Shown piece by piece: positions 58,028-64,000 of a stretch of DNA of 64,000 bases. Below the pieces are notes generated by a model. That model was given only the letters and a program-made list of their open reading frames with translations. It was not told the DNA's origin and did no database searches. The DNA comes from Conus ventricosus (lineage: Eukaryota; Mollusca; Gastropoda; Neogastropoda; Conidae), in the NCBI GenBank assembly GCA_018398815.1, contig CM031604.1, forward strand, positions 50,557,305 to 50,621,304. The letters are read 5' to 3'. Positions within the stretch are counted from its first letter, which is position 1; every line of letters begins with the position of its first letter. Position numbers and translations under genes: made by a program.

Positions 58028-58755
58028 AAGATCCGCATCATGATCCCAAAACCTAAGATCCGCATCATGATCCAAAACCTAAGATCCGCATCATGATCCA
58101 CAAACCTAAGATCCGCATCATGATCCACAAACCTAAGATCCGCATCATGATCCTCATACCTAAGATCCGCATCATGATCCACAAACCTAAGATCCGCATC
58201 ATGATCCACAAACCTAAGATCCGCATCATGATCCACAAACCTAAGATCCGCCTCATGATCCACAAACCTAAGATCCGCATCATGATCCACAAACCTAAGA
58301 TCCGCATCATGGTCCACAAACCTAAGATCCGCCTCATGATCCACAAACCTAAGATCCGCCTCATGATCCACAAACCTAAGATCCGCATCATGATCCACAA
58401 ACCTAAGATCCGCATCATGATCCTCAAACCTAAGATCCGCATCATGATCCACAAACCTAAGATCCGCATCATGATCCTCAAACCTAAGATCCGCATCATG
58501 ATCCACAAACTTAAGATCCGCATCATGATCCTCAAACCTAAGATCCGCATCATGATCCACAAACCTAAGATCCGCCTCATGATCCACAAACCTAAGATCC
58601 GCCTCATGATCCACAAACCCAAGATCCGCCTCATGATCCACAAACCCAAGATCCGCATCATGATCCACAAACCTAAGATCCGCATCATGATCCACAAACC
58701 CAAGATTGGCATCATGATCCACAAACCCAAGATTGGCATCATGATCCAATCAGTT
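58028..58755. repeat. 27-bp minisatellite, about 27 units
   Basis: The unit contains AAACCTAAGATCCGCATCAT and GATCCAC, with variants CCTCAT, TCCTCAAA and GATTGGC near the right end. As 27 is a multiple of three, several frames on both strands stay open, reading FVDHDADLR on minus and MIHKPKIRI on plus. No splice or start context supports translation. It lies upstream of exon 57537-57669. Confidence 0.9.
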
Positions 58756-59715
58756 TGCCCTTGGTCCACACCCCGTCTGCCCAGCAAGATTCGTTGACAC
58801 CAGTTCAGTACTGTGTGTGTTATCTTCCTGATCATATCCTGGATCCGCTCGCTGATCCAGACCGGCACCAACATTGAACGGATCCTTCCTTCAACCGCAT
58901 TTCATCTTTCCACCAACTGTTGTTTAATTCGCTTGGGCAGTTGTTGATTCACCTGGCTGACAGATCAACACACAGATGCGACTGCCGGACAATGTAGTGT
59001 CCATGGCGGGAGGTACCTAGAAGGGCTCCAAGAGGAACGCAGATTTCCGCCGCAACTGAACGGATCCTGTCACAGCCTTTGGATCAGCATCCGCATCAAA
59101 ATTGTGATGACTTGCTTTACATTCCGTCTTTACAATGAATTCGGTTAAAAATCGGTTTCATATGTTGTAGAATTTTAAAGACTTGGATTAGATTCCGTCT
59201 TTACAACCGAATTTGGTTAAAATCGGTTTCACAGGTTGTAAAATATTTTAAAGACTTTGAGATTAGATTCCGTCTTCACGTAGGTTTTTCCCCCCTTCTT
59301 TTTAATGTTTGTATCTATTTATATATTTTAGTTATTTGTTTTTTTATTTATTGATTCATTTATCCATTTATTTTTTGTAAAATTGCTGACAGATATAAAG
59401 AGAAACCGGCAATCGTTTATCCATTTATTTTTTGTAATATTGCTGACAGATATAAAAGAGAAACCCACAAACCAAGAGAGGCGGATGACATTATAGCATC
59501 CTTGGTGAAGGTGACCGCTGGGACTGGTAACGTTGCGCCGACTGTAGGAGTCATTTAAACAGGCTCTTCTGCACAGACGCAGAATACCGTACACAGTTAA
59601 AAAAAAAAATTTTAAAAATCCGTGATTTACCGTCTTCACGGCTAACGGCACAATAACATTGCTTTCTCTCTTTTGCTTCATTATCCGATACAGCATTAAA
59701 AAGGAGGGAGGGAGG

Positions 59716-59745
<30 letters not shown>
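58756..59745. other. No gene recognised
   Basis: Two short direct repeats occur: GATTAGATTCCGTCTT.. at about 59175 and 59255, and TTTATCCATTTATTTTTTGT at about 59358 and 59415. (GGGA)n and (GA)n lie at 59700-59746. No exon or domain. Confidence 0.45.
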
Positions 59746-59747
<2 letters not shown>

Positions 59748-60009
59748 CAAGACAAGACAAGACAAGACAAGACAAGACAAAATTCTTTATTTACGAGGAT
59801 AATAGATAAGCACTGATGTGCTTTTTTTACATCCAGTCCTCGCCCTGTGTAGGGTCAACAATATAAAATAAAAGGCAACAAAGGAAGCATTGGGGGGAAG
59901 AAATTTAAAGCACAATGGAGGTGGGAAATGCATAATGATAGCCGGCTAGCCCAGTCGCCACGGGTAGGAAGGGATATCATATGGATAAAAAAATCAAGTC
60001 ATTCCAGCA

Positions 60010-60014
60010 GAACC

Positions 60015-60065
<51 letters not shown>

Positions 60066-60141
60066 TCACATAAGGACACAAGCATTTCGACAGAATGACA
60101 AGAGGGCAGGAGGTTGTAGGAAACACACGCACACACACACA

Positions 60142-60197
<56 letters not shown>
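60010..60197. repeat. (GA)n and (CA)n microsatellites in the LINE 3' UTR
   Basis: GA run at 60017-60062, CA run at 60126-60196. Confidence 0.95.
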
Positions 60198-60200
<3 letters not shown>

Positions 60201-60448
60201 TGTACTCATATAAGACATACTTACTAAACAAAATAACATACATGTGCATTTCAAGTACAAAAACACTTTCTAAATAGTCAGGTACATACATAAGGCAAAG
60301 AGGGGTGGTGGTGATTGGGTGGATTTATGGCGGAGTATGTAAGTACTGGCACATAAGATGGTTGAAATAATGTGTTTGAAGGTTGATATGCATTGGCGCT
60401 GTTTGGTTGATTCAGGGAGCGAGTTCCATTGATAGGAACCTGAATATG

Positions 60449-62400
60449 TTAAACTGGATTTGAATAAGTCAATTCTAGGAACAGGGACATGAAGTTTGGG
60501 TAGAGTCCTTGAGGAATTTTTATTGAGAATCTGTGAACTAATGTTGAGGGTGCCTTCCCAGACACAATCTTGTGCATTATGATCCCTTTGTTGTATTCTA
60601 ATCTCAGACTTAATGGGAGAACTTGAATCTTTTTATAGTCCGAGTCCAGAAGACTACTGCTTTTTAGGAGGACTAATTTGAGTGCTCGCTTGTGCAGGCT
60701 TAACAATGGTTTGAGAGTGTTAGCGCTAGCACAGTCCCATAGAGTAGATCCATAGTCTATGTATAATTGAATATGAGACTGGAAAAAGAGCTTGCGTGAA
60801 TGCAGGTCGAGGAAGCGTTTGATTTTGGAGAGTTGATAAACTTTCTGTGAACTTTTTTGCATAGTGAGGTTATGTGAGCTTGCCAACTCATATTGTTATC
60901 AATTGTTATTCCCTAGCACTTTGAGGCATGTAACCTGTTCAACGGGTTCATTTTTAAGATGTACAGGAGGAAACTTAAGAGTGAGATTTTGTCTTTTTTG
61001 CCTGGTTGTGATAAGCATTGGATTTAGTTTTTTGAGGGTGAAGCGACATGTGATTTAGTTCAGTCCATTTCACGAGATCATTCGCACTTTCTTGTAAAGT
61101 TTGTGCAAGAACAGTAACATCAGAATGATTTGTGTGGATTGTTGTGTCATCAGCAAAAAGTTCACAGGTGGATGTGATATGTAGAGGGAGATCATTGATG
61201 TACATTGTGAATAATAAGGGACCCAAGATAGAGCCTTGTGGGACGCCATAGGAAAGTGTTTGAAATGAAGAGGAGGTTGTATTAATTTTCACACATTGTT
61301 GCCTATTTGTGAGATATGAGTGAAAAAGCGTAAGAGTTCCTGTGGATAAAACCATACAATTTTAATTTTCAAAGAAGAAGGTTGTGGTCTATCACATCAA
61401 ATGCTTTTTTGAAATCAATAAATAGGACACCACAATATTTGTTGTTGTTTTAAAGCTGTTTAGCCAGTCATCAACGAGGTTGATAAGTGCTGTGTGGCAT
61501 GAATGGTTGTGTCGGAACCCGGACTGTCTTGGATGAAGCAAGTGGTTTTGTATTAAGATGGTGTAATGTGTGTTTGTTTATGTGTTTTTTCCAAAGGTTT
61601 GGAAAGAGTGAAATGATTGAGATTGGTCTGTAGTTTGTAGGGTCTGAGCTTGTCACCCGCTTTGTAGATGGGAATGACTTTTGCTTTTTTGAAACTATTG
61701 GGAAAATGATTTTTGTCGATACATAGATTGAAGACGTATGTCAACGTATCTGTATTTGCAGGAGCTGATAGTTTGAGAATTTTGCCGTCTAGGCCATCCC
61801 CCCCGCAGGTACTTGACTGTTTTAGGTGTGTTAGGTAGTGATAGACTTCTAATACTGTTATTGGTGGAATATAAAGTTCAGACGTGATGTTTTTATCATG
61901 GCAATATTGTTTCAGTTTTTGAAGGTCGTTTGATCTTGAAGAATCAGCCGTGACAACTTTATTGGCTATAGTGCAAAAGTGGGTGTTCAGTTTGTTCGAC
62001 AGAGATGTCTTTAATTATAGTTGATTTTGAAGAAGATTGATTGTTTGTAAGCTCGTTAATAGCTCTCCATACCAATTTTGGGGTTTTGATTTGATGAAAT
62101 TAGTTCTCGATAGTATTTCGTTTTTTCTCTACGCTTCTGTGAATTTATTGCATTTCTCAGTATTCTAGATTCCTCTTCATAGCCATGTTGTTTAAGCAAT
62201 CTCTAAGATAACCTGCCCCCTGTAACTCTTTAGTGTACCATGCCGGTTTGGATTATGTCGTACTCTAATCGTTTTAGAGGGGGGTGTTTATCATATATTT
62301 CTGTAAATGTTCTGATCCAAAATTCCACAGCAACATCTGGATCAGTTATGTTGTAAACGGATGAGAGATTTGAGCTAAGCAAGTCATGTAGAAAATCTTG
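60449..62400 (-). pseudogene. LINE ORF2 fragment: linker and reverse transcriptase
   Basis: Linker words such as SRILRNAINSQKRREKTKYY are at about 62150. RT blocks follow: FKKAKVIPIYKAGDK and NYRPISIISLFPNLWKK (about 61690-61590), then SFQTLSYGVPQGSILGPLLF (about 61260) and the catalytic ELFADDTTIHTN (about 61150). The thumb region reads FLDLHSRKLFFQSHIQLYID and KRALKLVLLKSSSL (about 60800-60640). Frameshifts lie near 61600, 61400 and 60950. It is inactive. The GVPQGSILGPLLF and FADDT style places it with CR1/jockey-type LINEs. Confidence 0.8.
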
Positions 62401-62411
62401 GTTGTTAAAGT

Positions 62412-62461
<50 letters not shown>

Positions 62462-62654
62462 TTTTACTACAAATTTACCGTTTTCTTGCAGTGTTAGAAT
62501 TCTAGCTTGAATTTGTAGATATTTACTATCTTCATCGCAAAAACAGATTATTATGATTTTTTGAAGCCAGGAATTCCATACAGGATTTATCCCCGTTGGT
62601 CGATGGCACAGGCGAGCAATCATTTACACATGAGGAGTTGATATATTTTATCTC

Positions 62655-63778
62655 GAATGAGGGGAAAAAAAGGTGAAAAAATAAGGACTGGGGGAAAATT
62701 GAGGAGAGGGGAAGAAGAACGGGGAAAGCCCGTGAGTGGCCAAAACGAGTAGACTGTGGATCTTGTCGCTGACACTGCGAGCTCGTTGCGCACCGCGGCA
62801 GTGGACGTACAGTTCAACCCTGGGTCGGCCCATCTGCCGCCGACCATGACGGGATCGAACCTTATTTGGGGCCTTCTCGTTTCCTGCAAGGGCCCCCCAC
62901 GACCACCACACCACTGGAAACTGCAATGAAAACTAGGGGCGCCGTCAAACGGCCGTGGGTTGGTTGGGCTCTTTTCTGGTGTGGTTCTTTGGGGCATTCC
63001 TTGGCCCCTTCCTCTTTTTCCTTCCCAAAAAGTTCGAAACGTTTAAGGGTTTTCCGCTTTTAGATGAGGGCCGTCTGTGGTCACGTGGAAAAGGGAAACT
63101 TTTGAAAAAAAAAAAAGGGAAAGAAAAGACTGTGGATCTTGTCGCTGACACTGCGAGCTCGTTGCGCACCGGGAATCGGCATGGACGTACAGTTCAATCC
63201 TGGGTCGGACCCATCTGCCGCCGACAAGACAGGATCGAACCTTTAATTTGGGGCCTTCTCGTTTCCTTTGCAAGGGCGCCACGACCACCACAACCACTGA
63301 AACTGCAATGAAAACTAGGGGCGCGTCAAAGGGCCCGGGGTGGTTTGGTTGGGCTCTTTTCTGTGTGGTTCTTTGGGGCATTCCTTGGACCCTCCCTTTT
63401 TCTTCCAAAAGTTCGAAACTTTAAAGGGGTTTTCTTCAGCTTTTAGATGGGCCGTCGGGTGGTCACGTGAAAAGGGAAACTTTTGAAAAAAAAAAAAGAA
63501 AGAAAAAGTTAAAAAAACAAGAAAAAACGCACGGGTAAAAGCGCCCCCTCCTCTTTCCCTTATTTAACCCCCCCCTCCCCCCACCCACCCACCACCCACC
63601 CCCTTTTCCCATATAATTATCAACCACTGAATACGCAGCATTTCGTCCTGAACGATCTGAATAAAAACACAGGAACTTTGCTTTTTCATCGGATGGGTTG
63701 TCTGCTGTCTTTATGGGTTCAGTGAAGGTGAACGGGAGGGGGGGGGGGGGGGGGTTGAGGGAAGTGAGAGAGAGGGGG

Positions 63779-63846
<68 letters not shown>

Positions 63847-64000
63847 GACAGACGGGACAGAGGGACGGAGGGGCACACAGAGATAAAGGACAAAGACAGC
63901 AGGTGACGAAAAGCAGTGATCTACCGCGCTCCTCGGTCGCCATTAAATATTCACGATTCCCCCGGAGGACCCAATTCAAAGGGGGGCCGTTTTATCTGAT
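62655..64000. repeat. 1.3-kb segment, copy B, cut by the window end
   Basis: Matches 50915-52260 in order and orientation, including the internal tandem duplication (units at 62752 and 63128). It differs by many one-base gaps, often in homopolymers (for example an extra T in CTTTAATTTGGGG and missing bases in GGGCCCCCCACG). It continues past position 64000. Confidence 0.9.

Larger units (their letters stand above)
59746..62460 (-). mobile_element. CR1/jockey-like LINE with (TTGTC)n tail, 5'-truncated
   Basis: On the minus strand a linker and RT coding region (about 62400-60449) are followed by a 3' UTR with CA and GA microsatellites, an AATAAAG just before the end and a (TTGTC)n tail at 59746-59780. 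The 3' part recurs as a fragment at 38838-39070. The endonuclease was not recognised; a (GA)n run at 62416-62454 marks the disturbed 5' side. Confidence 0.75.

Noticed and set aside
58065..58874. Frames of 230-270 residues on both strands with 9-residue repeats
   Set aside because: The 27-bp period keeps several frames open at once, which argues against any one being a gene.

Overview
This 64-kb window looks like intron-rich, repeat-laden nuclear DNA from an invertebrate, most likely a mollusc and possibly a marine gastropod (inference). The grounds are split coding exons with GT/AG borders, very long CT, CA and AT microsatellites, several LINEs, a Ty3/gypsy element, Penelope-like and pogo/Tigger-like elements, and interspersed repeats of a type I associate with molluscs. 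No prokaryotic gene, operon, CRISPR array, rRNA or convincing tRNA gene was seen.

The backbone is one host gene on the minus strand. I could assemble eleven exons by splice sites and reading phase, from 57669 down to 4225, spanning more than 53 kb. In transcript order: a Cys-containing basic segment (57537-57669), a basic then Thr-rich linker (49111-49354), and a chain of thrombospondin type 1 (TSP1) repeats (47092-47203 with 42678-42766, then 40531-40701, 40018-40188, 38641-38814, 31775-31950, 28595-28726 with 21668-21730, and a half repeat at 4225-4304). Every junction is phase-compatible. One exon (31775-31950) carries an apparent one-base deletion. Neither end of the gene was identified. 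The product should be a secreted or cell-surface multi-TSP1 protein; the exact family cannot be named from the sequence.

Nearly everything else is repeats lying in or beside its introns. From left to right: a zinc-finger transposase relic (117-353); a pogo/Tigger-like element with TA target duplication (1031-3609) hit by a small palindromic insertion; a piggyBac-like non-autonomous element with TTAA ends (4918-8709); a second Tigger-like copy (9783-13875) split by three abutting palindromes, one of which encodes a GIY-YIG endonuclease of Penelope type; a decayed gypsy element (14784-18704, minus) joined head-on to a plus-strand LTR and primer-binding site; an L1/Tx1-like LINE (about 21850-24790, minus); a two-variant satellite (25009-26305); a palindromic insertion with a perfect 12-bp target duplication (30742-31325); a Mutator-like transposase pseudogene (35155-36890, plus); a dinucleotide block (41341-42400); a degenerate minisatellite (about 43100-45800); a 1.3-kb segment present twice (50915-52260 and 62655-64000); a truncated LINE (54885-55892, plus); a 27-bp minisatellite (58028-58755); and another LINE (59746-about 62460, minus).

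The most unusual signals are hammerhead-ribozyme-like cores (CTGANGA, helix II, GAA, a self-complementary helix III, H) in several palindromic Penelope-related insertions, a fourfold 22-bp duplication of a 5' splice site at exon 42678-42766, and the head-to-head gypsy structure. No search or alignment could be run; all similarities are from reading the sequence.
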